Below, in pieces: positions 52,382 to 61,715 of a stretch of 64,000 nucleotides of DNA. The DNA is from Nocardia sp. CY41. Lineage in GTDB: Bacteria > Actinomycetota > Actinomycetes > Mycobacteriales > Mycobacteriaceae. Numbering within the stretch: the first letter of the stretch is position 1; each line of letters opens with the position of its first letter. The notes under the pieces are model-generated. The model was not told where the DNA came from. It searched no databases and saw only the letters and a list, made by a program, of their open reading frames with translations. Where the stretch lies: NCBI RefSeq assembly GCF_009829325.1, contig NZ_VUOS01000020.1, positions 166,234 to 230,233 of the forward strand. The letters are read 5' to 3'. A program made the position numbers and the translations under genes.

Positions 52382-53443
52382 TCAGCCGATGTTCGCCGAC
52401 AGATCGGGGATCATTCGCATGGCCTCGTCGGCCCAGTTGTTCCAGGCGTGAATGCCGAACGGCGGGAACGAGTAGACGGCGTTACCGCCGCCAAGGGTCG
52501 CCATGCGGACCTGGAACGCGCGGGTGTTCGCCAGCGCCAGGGTCTCCAGACCCATGCCGTTGAGGGTGTTGAAGCTCGGCGGGTCGGAGGCCGAGGGCAG
52601 GCCGCTGGCCGCGGCGATCCACAGCCGGGTGCCGTTGCGGACGAGGTTGGGCGCGAAGACGAAGGGATCCATTCGCAGCCACTGCGGGCTCCACGGGGGG
52701 GCCATCGAGTCCACGTTGTAGCCGCCCGCGTCCAGCATGGCGGCGCGGATCGCCTCGCGCATGCCCGGCGCCGAATTGTTCAGATACCCGGAGAACGAGC
52801 CCGCGAAGCTGAACTGATCCGGATGGTAGGCCGCCATGGTGAGCGCCGCGCTGCCACCCATGGACAGGCCGAAGGCGCCGTTGCGATTGGGGTTGAAACC
52901 GAGCCGGTCGCGCAGTGCCCAGCGCAGGTTGTTGGTCAGGAAGGTCTCCCACTGGTACCGGTAGCTCTTACCCGGCCCGCCCGCGAAGCCGTCGAGGCCG
53001 CCGGAGCCGGTGCTGGAGCCCGCGCCGGCCGGGACTCCGAAGAACTCGCTCGGCGCGATCCAGTCGGCGTAGAAGCTCGACATGCCGCCGACCGGCATGA
53101 CCACGTTGATATTCTGGCTCGCCAAGACCTGCGGGATGTTCGTCTCGATCTCCCAGCCGTTCAGCGTCTCCGGCGCTCGCATGCCGTCCAGCACGTACAC
53201 GACGCGGTTGGTGTTGCCGTCCGCGGCGCGCAGGATCCGGGTCTTGATCGGGCCCATGCCGGAATCGACCCAGAAATCGAATGCCGCGGGGTCGAACGCC
53301 GCCGATGCCGTGGCGCCGGGGCCGCCGATGGCCGTGCCGAGCGGCAACAGCATCGCTACGGCGACGCCCAGGACAGACCGTCGCAACCACGAGCCGGATG
53401 TTCGAGACCTTCCGGGCCCGCGCTTCCCGCGCGCACTACGCAT
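52382..53443 (-). CDS. Antigen 85-family mycolyltransferase with Ser/Gly insertion
   Basis: 353-aa secreted mycolyltransferase. Signal peptide cleaved near TASAA (residue ~49). Seen: PVGGMSSFYADW, then a Gly/Ser/Ala-rich insertion over about residues 137-160 before the QWETFLTNNL motif, the nucleophile Ser194 in GLSMGG, and the His in FGIHAWNNW. The last 11 residues RMIPDLSANIG are identical to those of the next paralogue, which points to a recent tandem duplication. The start is ATG 53443; the frame stays open upstream without a good ribosome site. Confidence 0.94.
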   Translation of the reverse strand: MRSARGKRGPGRSRTSGSWLRRSVLGVAVAMLLPLGTAIGGPGATASAAFDPAAFDFWVDSGMGPIKTRILRAADGNTNRVVYVLDGMRAPETLNGWEIETNIPQVLASQNINVVMPVGGMSSFYADWIAPSEFFGVPAGAGSSTGSGGLDGFAGGPGKSYRYQWETFLTNNLRWALRDRLGFNPNRNGAFGLSMGGSAALTMAAYHPDQFSFAGSFSGYLNNSAPGMREAIRAAMLDAGGYNVDSMAPPWSPQWLRMDPFVFAPNLVRNGTRLWIAAASGLPSASDPPSFNTLNGMGLETLALANTRAFQVRMATLGGGNAVYSFPPFGIHAWNNWADEAMRMIPDLSANIG

Positions 53444-53747
53444 CACAGTGGACCTTTCCCTCGGGCGGCCGATTCGGCAAACTTCCAGCGATCTCTGCCG
53501 GTACCCATCGAGTGCCGAGTACGCGGCGTCCATCGAGAAACGAGGCGAATCGAACTCGATGCATGTTGAACAGGTATCAATCGACAACGAATGCCTTCAT
53601 GTTGCTGGATGGTGATCCAGACCACAACTACCGAAGCCGCTTTCTCTTCTATTCGTTGCCTAAGTACCCGCGGACGACCGCGTAAACGCCGAAAGACCGC
53701 TCTGCGCCGGTGACGCGGAGCGGTCTTTCGTCGCTGCCGGCGGGTTA
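53444..53747. other. 304-bp spacer between two antigen 85 genes
   Basis: Promoter region of the gene to its left (start 53443) and terminator of the gene to its right. No ORF worth calling. It is AT-richer than the flanking genes around 53560-53680. Confidence 0.5.
53690..53730 (-). terminator. Stem-loop downstream of the fourth antigen 85 gene
   Basis: 17-bp stem (CGAAAGACCGCTCTGCG with its complement, one G-T pair) and a 7-nt loop, 18 bp past the leftward stop at 53748. Confidence 0.8.
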
Positions 53748-54815
53748 CTACCCGATGTTCGCGGACAGATCCGGAATCATCCGGTAGACCTCATCGGCCC
53801 AATAGTTCCAGTTGTGCACGCCCACGGCCGGGAAGTCGTAGGTGACGTTGTTCGCGCCCAGCGTGAGCATGCGAACCTGGAACGCGCGGGTGTTGGCCAG
53901 CGCGAGCGCTTCCAGGCCCATCGCGTTGAGCGTGTTGAAGCTGATGCCGTCCGCCCCACTCGGCAGACCGCTGCCCGCGGAGACCCACAGGCGGGTGTTG
54001 TTCGCCTTCAGTCGCGGCGCGAATACGAACGGGTCCATCCGCAGCCACTGCGGGCCCCACGGCGGCGCCATCGCATCGATGTTGTAGCCACCCGCGTCCA
54101 GCATGGCCACGCGCAACGCCTCACGCATGCCCGGCGCGGAGATGTTCAGGTAGCCGGAGTACGAACCGGCATAACGGAACTGGTCGGGGTGGTAGGCCGC
54201 CAGGGTGAGCGCCGCGCTGCCGCCCATGGACAGGCCGAACACGCCGTTGCCGTTGGGGTTGAACCCGAGCCGGTCGCGCAGCGCCCAGCGCAAATTGTTG
54301 GTGAGGAACGTTTCCCACTTATAGGTGCTGGTCTTGCCCGGGCCGCCCGCGGAGCCGGTCAGCAGGCCGGATCCCGAGTTCGCCGAACCGGTGGAGGACG
54401 AGCCCGCGCTGCCGAGGCCGAAGAAGTCGCTGGGGCCGTTCCAGTCGGCGTAGAAGCTGGACTGTCCGCCGACCGGCATGACCACGTTGATGTTCCACTT
54501 GGTCAGCTCGCGCACGACCTCGGTGTCGATCTCCCAGCCGCTCAAGTCGGTGCGCGCCCGCATGCCGTCCAGCGCGTAGACCACGCGCCCGGTGTTGCCG
54601 TCGGCGGCGCGGAAGACGCGCGACTTGATCGGCCCCATTTCGGAATCGACCCAGAAGTCGAAGCCATCCGGATTGAACGCGGCGGAGGCCGGGGCGGCAG
54701 GGCCTGCCACCGACACCCCGAGCGGTAGCAGAACAGCCAGCGAAACCAGCATGGATCGCTTGAGCCAGGAACCTGCTCTTCGAGTTTTCAGACGACGCCC
54801 GATCACGCCTCGCAT
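53748..54815 (-). CDS. Antigen 85-family mycolyltransferase with Ser/Gly insertion
   Basis: 355-aa secreted mycolyltransferase, the closest relative of the gene to its left. Signal peptide cleaved near ASAA (residue ~46). PVGGQSSFYADWNGPSDFFG is followed by a Ser/Gly-rich insertion at about 134-162 (GSAGSSSTGSANSGSG). The nucleophile is Ser198 in GLSMGG and the His is in VGVHNWNYW. The start is ATG 54815 with AAAGG about 9 bp upstream; a TTG three codons earlier (54824) is less likely. Its leader contains the overlapping inverted repeats at 54956-54990. Confidence 0.94.
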   Translation of the reverse strand: MRGVIGRRLKTRRAGSWLKRSMLVSLAVLLPLGVSVAGPAAPASAAFNPDGFDFWVDSEMGPIKSRVFRAADGNTGRVVYALDGMRARTDLSGWEIDTEVVRELTKWNINVVMPVGGQSSFYADWNGPSDFFGLGSAGSSSTGSANSGSGLLTGSAGGPGKTSTYKWETFLTNNLRWALRDRLGFNPNGNGVFGLSMGGSAALTLAAYHPDQFRYAGSYSGYLNISAPGMREALRVAMLDAGGYNIDAMAPPWGPQWLRMDPFVFAPRLKANNTRLWVSAGSGLPSGADGISFNTLNAMGLEALALANTRAFQVRMLTLGANNVTYDFPAVGVHNWNYWADEVYRMIPDLSANIG

Positions 54816-54955
54816 CAGTTTCAACCTTTCGTTTCACAAGCGACAGCGGCAAGCCGTCCACACGGTAACCCGCCGATGCCCACGACCCGTGGACGCCAGG
54901 CCGGGCATACGGTCGTAGCGTATATCGGTATCGACACGGTGGCGTTACCAAAAAG

Positions 54956-54990
54956 AGATAAAGCGAGGTACGCCACTTTATCTACCTCGC
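54956..54990. promoter_or_regulatory. Two overlapping, mutually exclusive inverted repeats
   Basis: AGATAAAG (54956-54963) pairs with CTTTATCT (54976-54983), and GCGAGGTA (54963-54970) pairs with TACCTCGC (54983-54990). Each is a perfect 8-bp pair across a 12-bp spacer. They share bases at 54963 and 54983, so the two hairpins or protein sites exclude each other. They lie between the aftB stop (55045) and the antigen 85 start (54815). Confidence 0.6.
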
Positions 54991-55044
54991 ACAATGGGGC
55001 CACTGGGCCCACCGTGTCCGATGGGCCCACTGTGATTCCAGAGG

Positions 55045-57003
55045 TCAGCGTGGCGCGACCGGTTGCGGGAACGGATCGACCAGTCCGCACCGCTGGATCT
55101 CGTACTTCGGCACCCGATCGATGCGGTACTTCGCGAACCGCAGCGCGTTGCGCAGGTTGTGCCGGAACCGCTCGAAGGTGAGCGGATCGCGGTAGGAGAT
55201 CATCAGCGCCTGGGTGTCGGGGCAGGACATCGCGGTGCGCGCCTGGGTGACCCACTTCTCGTCCAGATACCAGGGCATCCACGGCTTCTTGTCCACCATG
55301 CCGGTGTCCACGACGACCCAGTCCGGGTACAGGCTCTTGTCGTGTCCGATCCGGCCGTCGGTGAGCCGATCGGTGTGCGCGGCCAGCGGGTAGGCCAGGC
55401 CCATCGGATCGATCACGGGCACGTCCAGCGGAACGTTCATGCTCGTCATCCCGAGATTCAGGAAGTAGACCGTGTGCCCGGCGCCGCCGGCCGGAATCGG
55501 CTGGGGCGGTGGCGCGATGTACCAGAACATGAACGACGGCGAGTTGAGCAGCAGCCCACCGTTCGGACTGTTGGCGATGTCGTCGACCATCGCGCGGATA
55601 CGCGGATAGTCCAGGTAGTCCTCGGCCAGGATCGGATGGTCGTGCCCGGTGTTGAGCACGTAGTAGACGCGCTCGTCGACGATGCCGGTCGAGGTGATCT
55701 TGGTGCCGGTCTTGATCGCGGTGGTGTCGGCCGCGAACAGCGCCCAACCGGCGACCGCGACGAACGCCACGGCGATCGCCGCGAGGGACCAGTCGGCGGT
55801 GGTCGCCGCGCGCAGCCCGCCCTGCGGCGCCCGGATCGGAATGACCGCGACCGGCAGCACCAGCAGGAACAACTGCGGCAGCAGCATCCGGCCGTGCATG
55901 AAGTCGCCGCCGACCCGCAGCGCGTAGACGGTCAGGAGAAACCCGCTGAGCAGGACCGTGGTGACCACCGCGCCCGGCGAACGCAGCCACACCCGGAGCC
56001 GGTGCACCGACCAGCCGCGCGCCTCGTCACCGGCGGTCCGGCCCGGCCGCGTGCGTGCCGCGAGCACACCGGCGATCAGCAGCACCAGCAGCGGCGCCCA
56101 CAGAAAGTACGGACCGACCAGGTCCCAGAGGTAGGTGAAGCCCTGCCCCCATTTGGCGCCGCCCGCGTCCTTCGCGACGGCGGTGTTGGGGTACGGCAGA
56201 CCGTAGTAGCCCATCCGCCAGATCTGGTACCCAAGCGGCACCAGCCCGGCCACCACGACGATCACCGCGCGCAGCACGATCGGGCGCAGCCTGCTCTCCG
56301 GCATCGGGGCGAAGAAGATCATCAGCAGCGCCAGCGCGCCGACCAGCGTCATCTCGGGACGGATCAGCGGGGCGAGCCCGGCGAGGAAGACCAACCCGAG
56401 CAGGCCCGGCATGCGCACCGATTTCGCCTGGCTCCAGCGCATCAGCTGCCACCACAGCAGGCCGATCCAGCAGATCACCAGGCCGCTTTCCAGGCCCGAG
56501 GTGACGTAGTCGCGGGCCGGGGGAAGCGCGATGTAAACCAGCACGCCCGCGGGCAACAGCAGGCCGGCGCCCGTTCCGCCCCACAGCCGCGCCGAACCGA
56601 GCATGGCGAAGACGATCGCCGCCAGCGACACCGTGATGGCGACGCCGAGCACCACGTACTCCAGCCGCGCCTGGGTCAGCCAGCTGAAGAACCAGACCAG
56701 GTAGGTCCACGCGGTGCTGGTGTTGGTTTCGACCCGCTCGCCCGCGTTGAAGACGGGACCGTTGCCCGCCAGCAGATTGCGCACGGTGCGCAACACGATG
56801 AGACCGTCGTCGGCGATCCACCGTCGCTGCCAGCCTCCGACCCCGAAAAGGACAACGGTGAGCGCGATCCCACCGACGAACGTGGCTTTGGACAGACGCG
56901 CGAACCGCGACGCGGAGCGGGCCTGCGCATCGGCAGGCCGCTCCGCCGCGTATTCCGTTTGCTCCGCTACCAGCATCTCGTCAGGTGAGATAGACAGCGA
57001 CAC
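55045..57003 (-). CDS. aftB: Terminal beta-(1->2)-arabinofuranosyltransferase AftB
   Basis: 652-aa GT89 membrane enzyme that adds the terminal beta-1,2 arabinofuranose units, the sites of mycolylation. Seen: helix 1, then GGWQRRWIADDGLIVLRTVRNLLAGNGPVFN with the catalytic-type Asp pair, NTSTAWTYL, TSGLESGLV, and GGDFMHGRMLLP. The C-terminal periplasmic domain carries GIVDERVYYV and IGHDKSLYPDWVV. All match mycobacterial AftB in order. The start GTG 57003 has GGAG 6 bp upstream and overlaps the ubiA end by 23 nt; ATG 56976 is an alternative that avoids the overlap. Confidence 0.96.
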   Translation of the reverse strand: MSLSISPDEMLVAEQTEYAAERPADAQARSASRFARLSKATFVGGIALTVVLFGVGGWQRRWIADDGLIVLRTVRNLLAGNGPVFNAGERVETNTSTAWTYLVWFFSWLTQARLEYVVLGVAITVSLAAIVFAMLGSARLWGGTGAGLLLPAGVLVYIALPPARDYVTSGLESGLVICWIGLLWWQLMRWSQAKSVRMPGLLGLVFLAGLAPLIRPEMTLVGALALLMIFFAPMPESRLRPIVLRAVIVVVAGLVPLGYQIWRMGYYGLPYPNTAVAKDAGGAKWGQGFTYLWDLVGPYFLWAPLLVLLIAGVLAARTRPGRTAGDEARGWSVHRLRVWLRSPGAVVTTVLLSGFLLTVYALRVGGDFMHGRMLLPQLFLLVLPVAVIPIRAPQGGLRAATTADWSLAAIAVAFVAVAGWALFAADTTAIKTGTKITSTGIVDERVYYVLNTGHDHPILAEDYLDYPRIRAMVDDIANSPNGGLLLNSPSFMFWYIAPPPQPIPAGGAGHTVYFLNLGMTSMNVPLDVPVIDPMGLAYPLAAHTDRLTDGRIGHDKSLYPDWVVVDTGMVDKKPWMPWYLDEKWVTQARTAMSCPDTQALMISYRDPLTFERFRHNLRNALRFAKYRIDRVPKYEIQRCGLVDPFPQPVAPR

Positions 57004-57907
57004 CTACCGCTCCGATCCAGGCGATTGCGAGGAACTGCAGGACGCGGTCCCCCAGCGCGATCTCTTCCGGCTCCCCGGCCTCGCCGCCGTCGACGTCGAC
57101 CGCGTAACGCAGGATCGCGATCGTGAACGGGATCATCGAGATCCCGAACCAGTTGGTGTCCTTGATGCCGTCCTGCTGGAAGGCCCAGAGACCGTAGAAC
57201 ACCACGACCGCCGTCGCGGCCAGCGTCCAGATGAAACGCAGGTAGGTGGGGGTGTAGTACTCCAGCGACTTGCGGATCTTGGCGCCGGTGCCCAACGCGA
57301 TCTGAAGTTCCGCGTAGCGCTTGCCCGCCGCCATGAACAGCGAGCCGAAGGCCATGATCAGCAGGAACCACTGCGACAGATCGATGTCCGCCGCCGCGCC
57401 ACCGGCCACCGCGCGCAGCAGGAAGCCGGAGGACACGATGCAGATGTCCAGCACGGCCTGATGCTTGAGCCCGAAGCAGTAGGCCAGCTGGATACCGATG
57501 TAGACCGCCATCACCACGGCCAGATGCCACGAGGCGAGGAACGATCCCGCGATCGACCCGGACAGCAGCAGCGCCGACAGCAGGTAGGCCAGGTTCACCG
57601 GGACGACGCCCGCGGCGATCGGCCGGAACCGCTTGGTCGGGTGCGCCCGGTCGGCCTCCACGTCGAGCGCGTCGTTGACCAGGTAGATGCCCGAGGCCGC
57701 CATGCAGAACACCACGAAGGCGATGCCGACGTGCGCCAGCACGTCCACGTCGGTGGCCGTCCCCGCCGCCAGCGGCGCGGCGAGCACCAGGACGTTCTTG
57801 ACCCATTGCCGCGGACGGACTGCCTTGAACAGACCGCCGGCCAGCGTCTTGGGCGGGCCCTTGACTACCGCCTCGGCCAGGTCGGCGCCGGTCGGCTCTT
57901 CACTCAT
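56981..57907 (-). CDS. ubiA: Decaprenyl-phosphate phosphoribosyltransferase
   Basis: 308-aa UbiA-superfamily prenyltransferase that joins phosphoribosyl pyrophosphate to decaprenyl phosphate, the committed step to the arabinose donor. Nine membrane helices. Seen: the N-terminal RPRQWVKNVLVLAAPLA, the first Asp-rich motif NDALDVEADRAHPTKRFRP, and the second region YCFGLKHQAVLDICIVSSGFLLRA with MAFGSLFMAAGKRYAEL. Length and start (MSEEPTGADL) fit Mtb Rv3806c. The start ATG 57907 follows the PAP2 stop within 1 bp; a GTG at 57937 would overlap it. Confidence 0.96.
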   Translation of the reverse strand: MSEEPTGADLAEAVVKGPPKTLAGGLFKAVRPRQWVKNVLVLAAPLAAGTATDVDVLAHVGIAFVVFCMAASGIYLVNDALDVEADRAHPTKRFRPIAAGVVPVNLAYLLSALLLSGSIAGSFLASWHLAVVMAVYIGIQLAYCFGLKHQAVLDICIVSSGFLLRAVAGGAAADIDLSQWFLLIMAFGSLFMAAGKRYAELQIALGTGAKIRKSLEYYTPTYLRFIWTLAATAVVVFYGLWAFQQDGIKDTNWFGISMIPFTIAILRYAVDVDGGEAGEPEEIALGDRVLQFLAIAWIGAVGVAVYLT

Positions 57908-57908
57908 G

Positions 57909-58550
57909 TCAACCAAGGCTCTTTCTTGTGCGGTCACTGTCGAGTCTCTTTTCGGCGGCGAGCAGGGCGGCGGCCGACGCGGCGCCGAGCGCGGAACCGG
58001 CGAGCACATCGGTGGGGTAGTGCACCCCGAGGACCACCCGGGAAAGCAGCATCGGGGGGACGAGCACCGCAGGCAAGGGTAGCCCGGTCAATCTGCCGAG
58101 CAACACGGCCGCTGCCGTCGTCGAGGTCGCGTGCGAGGACGGGAAGCTCAGTTTGCTCGGCGTTCCCACGTTGACCTGCACCGACGGGTCGTTCGGGCGG
58201 GGGCGGCGCACGATTCGCTTGATGACGATGGAGGCCGCGTGGGCGCCGACCGCGCCGACCGCGACCCCGGCCCACTGTCTGCGCCGCGGCTTGTCCACCA
58301 GCCAGCCCGCGGCGGCGATGCCGACCCAGCCGAGCGCGTGCTCACCGAAGTGCGACAGGCCGCGCGCCGCAGAAACCACGGCGGGCTTGCTGCCGAGGGT
58401 GGCCTGCACGGCGTTGATGACGGCGACCTCCGGCGGCGCCTGCTGCCCCGCCGTCGCCGGTTGCGCGGACACGGGGCCGCCGTGCCCGTTCGCGCTGTGC
58501 AACGGCGGCTGCGCCACCGCGTCGTCGGCGGCGCTCGCTCCCAGACTCAC
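57909..58550 (-). CDS. PAP2-superfamily phosphatase, probable decaprenyl-phosphoryl-phosphoribose phosphatase
   Basis: 213-aa membrane phosphatase, the positional equivalent of Rv3807c between ubiA and glfT2, which is linked to dephosphorylation of decaprenyl-phosphoryl-5-phosphoribose. The three PAP2 motifs are complete: KRIVRRPRPND, FPSSHATST and SRVVLGVHYPTDVLAG. About five helices; the N-terminal ~40 residues are polar. The start GTG 58550 overlaps the glfT2 stop by 4 nt (GTGA). It supplies the step between UbiA and DprE1/DprE2. Confidence 0.92.
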   Translation of the reverse strand: MSLGASAADDAVAQPPLHSANGHGGPVSAQPATAGQQAPPEVAVINAVQATLGSKPAVVSAARGLSHFGEHALGWVGIAAAGWLVDKPRRRQWAGVAVGAVGAHAASIVIKRIVRRPRPNDPSVQVNVGTPSKLSFPSSHATSTTAAAVLLGRLTGLPLPAVLVPPMLLSRVVLGVHYPTDVLAGSALGAASAAALLAAEKRLDSDRTRKSLG

Positions 58551-60481
58551 TGCTGCCCATCCTTCGTGTCGATGCCGAAGACCTTCTCCCACGCCGCGGT
58601 GCTGGTCAGCTGCGGGTGGGCGGCGCGGTAGCGCTGCTGCATCTCCGGGAAGCGGGCGGCCAGCTCCTTGCGCAGGCGCATGGCCTCCTTGAACAGGCCC
58701 AGCGCCTGGCGCGGGTCGCGCTTGCGGTAGACGACGCCGCGCCCGTCAGCCGTCGTGACGGTGACGCCGTCGACCTGCGAGAGCAGGAACCAGCGCGCGT
58801 CCAGGGTCGGCACGTTCAATTGCGGGGTCTCGTGGTGCTCGGGGTGCGCGGGGCGGAAGTTGTGCACCACGCCCTTGGCCAGCCGGACCACCTTGGCGAT
58901 CGGGTTGGCCGGCTCGCCGACCGCGCCGACGCCGATGTGGCTGGCCAGCGGCAGTTCCGTGGACGAGGGCAGGATCACCGCGTCCGGATACTGCCTGCGC
59001 AGTTCGTGCACCGCGCCCAGCGCACTGGGCAGCAGCTGGAACAGCCGTTCGGGACCCGCGAGGAAGTCGCGGATGGCGAGGTTCTGGATCGCGACCGTCG
59101 AGTACTCGAGGCACAGCAGGTGTTTCAGCGTGGCCTTGATCGTGTCGACCACCATGCCGCGCCCGTTGCCCGGCAGGTGCAGCGAGGCCACGACCAGGCG
59201 ATTGCGCAGGTGGAAGTACGCCTGCCAGTCGATGGCGTCGTCTTTGTCGCTCCAGGCCATGTGCCACACCGCCGCGCCGGGCAGGGTGACCGTCGGGTAC
59301 CCGGCCGCTCGGGCGCGCAGGCCGTACTCCGCGTCGTCCCACTTCAGGAACAGCGGCAGCGGCTGGCCCAGCTCCTCGGCGACGCGGCGCGGGATGACGC
59401 AGGTCCACCAGCCGTTGAAGTCGACGTCGATGCGCCGGTGCAGCAGCTTGGAGTTGTCCCGGTCCTTGAGCGGGTACTTGGAGAAATCGTGGTCGTACTC
59501 GACGTTCGGCGCCGCGGTCCACATGAAGATGCCGCGATCGACGACCTCGCCCATGACGTGCAGGTGCGAGCGCTCCTGCAGGTTGAGCATCTGGCCGCCG
59601 ACCAGCACCGGCGACTTGGCGAAGCGGGCGAAGGCCAGCGCGCGCAGGATCGAGTCGGGCTCGATCTCGATGTCGTCGTCCATGTAGACGATGTACTCGG
59701 CGTCGGTGGTCTTCAGCGCCTCGTACATCACCCGGCTGTAGCCGCCGGATCCACCGAGGTTGGGCTGGTCGTGGATGGACAGACGGTCACCGAGCGCCGC
59801 CGACGATTCCGCGAAGCCGGGTTCGTCGACGACCTTCCTGGTGCCCTGGTCCGGGATGATGACGGCCTTGATCTTCTCCAGCACCAGCGGGTCCGAACCG
59901 AGGGCGGCGAGCGTCTTCACCGCGTCGGTGGGCCGGTTGAAGGTGGGCATGCCGACCGCGATGCTGCCCTCGCCGGGCGCCTCGACCGGCGCGTACCAGC
60001 CTCCGGACAGCAGCGTGACCGCCGTGTCGCTGGTGATGTCGAACCAGATCCAGCCGCCGTCCTCGAACGGGCCCAGATCGGTCTCGAACTCGACGACGAC
60101 CGAGTCGGCGCCGGTCGCGACCGCGAATTCCTTGCCCTGCACGTGGATTCGCGAACCGTCGGCCTTCGAGCGGTACACGTCCACTCGGCCGTGGCCGGCC
60201 AGTTCCAAGCGCAGCACCACCGACGACAGGACGCTCCAGCGCCGCCAGTAGCTCGCGGGCAGCGCGTTGAAGTAGGTGCAGAACGAGACCTCGGACTCCG
60301 CGCCGATCGACAGCGAGGTGCGAGTGGTCGCGTGCGCACGCCTGGCGTTGGTCTCCGACTCCTCGACATAGAGCGTGCGCACGTCCAGCGGTTCACCCGG
60401 CCGGGGCAGGATGATGCGCTGCAGCAGCGACTTCGCGCGGGTCTCGGTGGTCATGTCTTCCAGAATGGATTGGGAGGTCAT
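58547..60481 (-). CDS. glfT2: Galactan polymerase GlfT2
   Basis: 644-aa bifunctional UDP-galactofuranosyltransferase that builds the galactan chain with alternating beta-1,5 and beta-1,6 links on the cytoplasmic side of the membrane. An N-terminal beta-sandwich domain (LPRPGEPLDVRTLYVEES, ASYWRRW) is followed by the GT-A domain with metal-binding Asp268-270 (YMDDDIEIEPD), WDDAEYGLRA with Asp382-383, and His407 in VWHMAWSDKDDAIDWQAYFH. The C-terminal helical domain completes the family length (Mtb 637 aa). The start is ATG 60481 with GGAG upstream, 7 bp after the glf stop; ATG 60454 is possible. Confidence 0.97.
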   Translation of the reverse strand: MTSQSILEDMTTETRAKSLLQRIILPRPGEPLDVRTLYVEESETNARRAHATTRTSLSIGAESEVSFCTYFNALPASYWRRWSVLSSVVLRLELAGHGRVDVYRSKADGSRIHVQGKEFAVATGADSVVVEFETDLGPFEDGGWIWFDITSDTAVTLLSGGWYAPVEAPGEGSIAVGMPTFNRPTDAVKTLAALGSDPLVLEKIKAVIIPDQGTRKVVDEPGFAESSAALGDRLSIHDQPNLGGSGGYSRVMYEALKTTDAEYIVYMDDDIEIEPDSILRALAFARFAKSPVLVGGQMLNLQERSHLHVMGEVVDRGIFMWTAAPNVEYDHDFSKYPLKDRDNSKLLHRRIDVDFNGWWTCVIPRRVAEELGQPLPLFLKWDDAEYGLRARAAGYPTVTLPGAAVWHMAWSDKDDAIDWQAYFHLRNRLVVASLHLPGNGRGMVVDTIKATLKHLLCLEYSTVAIQNLAIRDFLAGPERLFQLLPSALGAVHELRRQYPDAVILPSSTELPLASHIGVGAVGEPANPIAKVVRLAKGVVHNFRPAHPEHHETPQLNVPTLDARWFLLSQVDGVTVTTADGRGVVYRKRDPRQALGLFKEAMRLRKELAARFPEMQQRYRAAHPQLTSTAAWEKVFGIDTKDGQQ

Positions 60482-60488
60482 CGCGCTC

Positions 60489-61715
60489 CTAAGCCTCCTG
60501 GTCGACCAGCGGAGCGCCGTCCGCGAGATGCGGGCGCAGCACGTTGTCGAACATGCTCAGCGCGCTGCCGATCGCCATGTGCATATCGAGGTACTGATAG
60601 GTGCCGAGGCGGCCGCCGAAGACGACCTTCGCGGTGGCGGTCTCCTGCTTGGCCAGCTCGCGGTAGGCCAGCAGTTTCGCCCTGTCCTCGGGGGTGTTGA
60701 TCGGGTAGTACGGCTCGTCGCCGGTCTGCGCGAACCGGGAGTACTCCCGCATGATCACGGTCTTGTCGGCGGGGTAGTCGCGCTCGGGGTGGAAGTGGCG
60801 CGGCTCGATGATGCGGGTGTAGGGCACGTCCGCGTCGTTGTAGTTCATCACCGAGGTGCCCTGGAAGTCGCCGACCGGCAGCACTTCGGTCTCGAAATCG
60901 ATGGTGCGCCAGCCCAGCTCGCCCTCGCTGTAGTCGAAGTAGCGGTCCAGCGGGCCGGTGTAGACCACCGGCGCGTCCGGGCTCTCGGCGCGCAGCTGCT
61001 CGCGCACCTCGAACCAGTCGGTGTTCAGGCGCACCTCGATCAGGTCGGAGGCGGCCATGTTCTCCAGCCACTTCGTGTAGCCCTCGCGGGGCAGGCCCTC
61101 GTAGGTGTCGTTGAAGTAGCGGTTGTCGAAGGTGTAGCGGACCGGGAGTCGGGTGATGTTGCCCGCGGGCAGTTCCTTCGGGTCGGTCTGCCACTGCTTG
61201 GCCGTGTAGTCGCGCACGAACGCCTCGTACAGCGGGCGGCCGATCAGCGAGATGGCCTTCTCCTCGAGATTCTGCGCGTCCTTGGTCTCGATCTCCGAGG
61301 CCTGCTCCGCGATCAGCGCGCGCGCCTCTTCCGGCGAGAAGTAACGGCCGAAGAACTGGGAGACCAGGCCGAGGCCCATCGGGAACTGGTAGGCCTGCCC
61401 TTTGTGCATCGCGAAGACGCGGTGCTGGTAGCCGGTGAACTCGGTGAACTGGGTGACGTAGTCCCACACCCGCTTGTTCGACGTGTGGAACAGGTGCGCG
61501 CCGTATTTGTGGATCTCGATCCCGGTCTCCGGATCCGGCTCGGAATAGGCGTTGCCACCGAGGTGGTGGCGCCGTTCGATCACCAGAACCCGTTTACCCA
61601 GCACGGTGGCGGCGCGTTCGGCAACGGTCAGCCCGAAGAATCCGGAGCCGACGACGATCAGATCGAACTGTGAGGCGGAATGGACGGAGTTACCCGGGGA
61701 CGATGCGACGGTCAC
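60489..61715 (-). CDS. glf: UDP-galactopyranose mutase
   Basis: 408-aa flavoenzyme converting UDP-galactopyranose to UDP-galactofuranose, the substrate of GlfT2 next door. Seen: the FAD-binding motif LIVVGSGFFGLTVAER, the ERRHHLGGNAYSE segment, HKYGAHLFHTSNKRVW, and conserved Arg and Tyr blocks (YTAKQWQTDP, TRLPVRYTFDNRYFND, VMNYNDADVPYTRI, FGGRLGTYQYLDMHMA). The start is taken as GTG 61715, giving an 18-residue lead before the conserved FDLIVVGSG, as in homologues; ATG 61802 would give 29 more residues. Confidence 0.97.
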   Translation of the reverse strand: MTVASSPGNSVHSASQFDLIVVGSGFFGLTVAERAATVLGKRVLVIERRHHLGGNAYSEPDPETGIEIHKYGAHLFHTSNKRVWDYVTQFTEFTGYQHRVFAMHKGQAYQFPMGLGLVSQFFGRYFSPEEARALIAEQASEIETKDAQNLEEKAISLIGRPLYEAFVRDYTAKQWQTDPKELPAGNITRLPVRYTFDNRYFNDTYEGLPREGYTKWLENMAASDLIEVRLNTDWFEVREQLRAESPDAPVVYTGPLDRYFDYSEGELGWRTIDFETEVLPVGDFQGTSVMNYNDADVPYTRIIEPRHFHPERDYPADKTVIMREYSRFAQTGDEPYYPINTPEDRAKLLAYRELAKQETATAKVVFGGRLGTYQYLDMHMAIGSALSMFDNVLRPHLADGAPLVDQEA

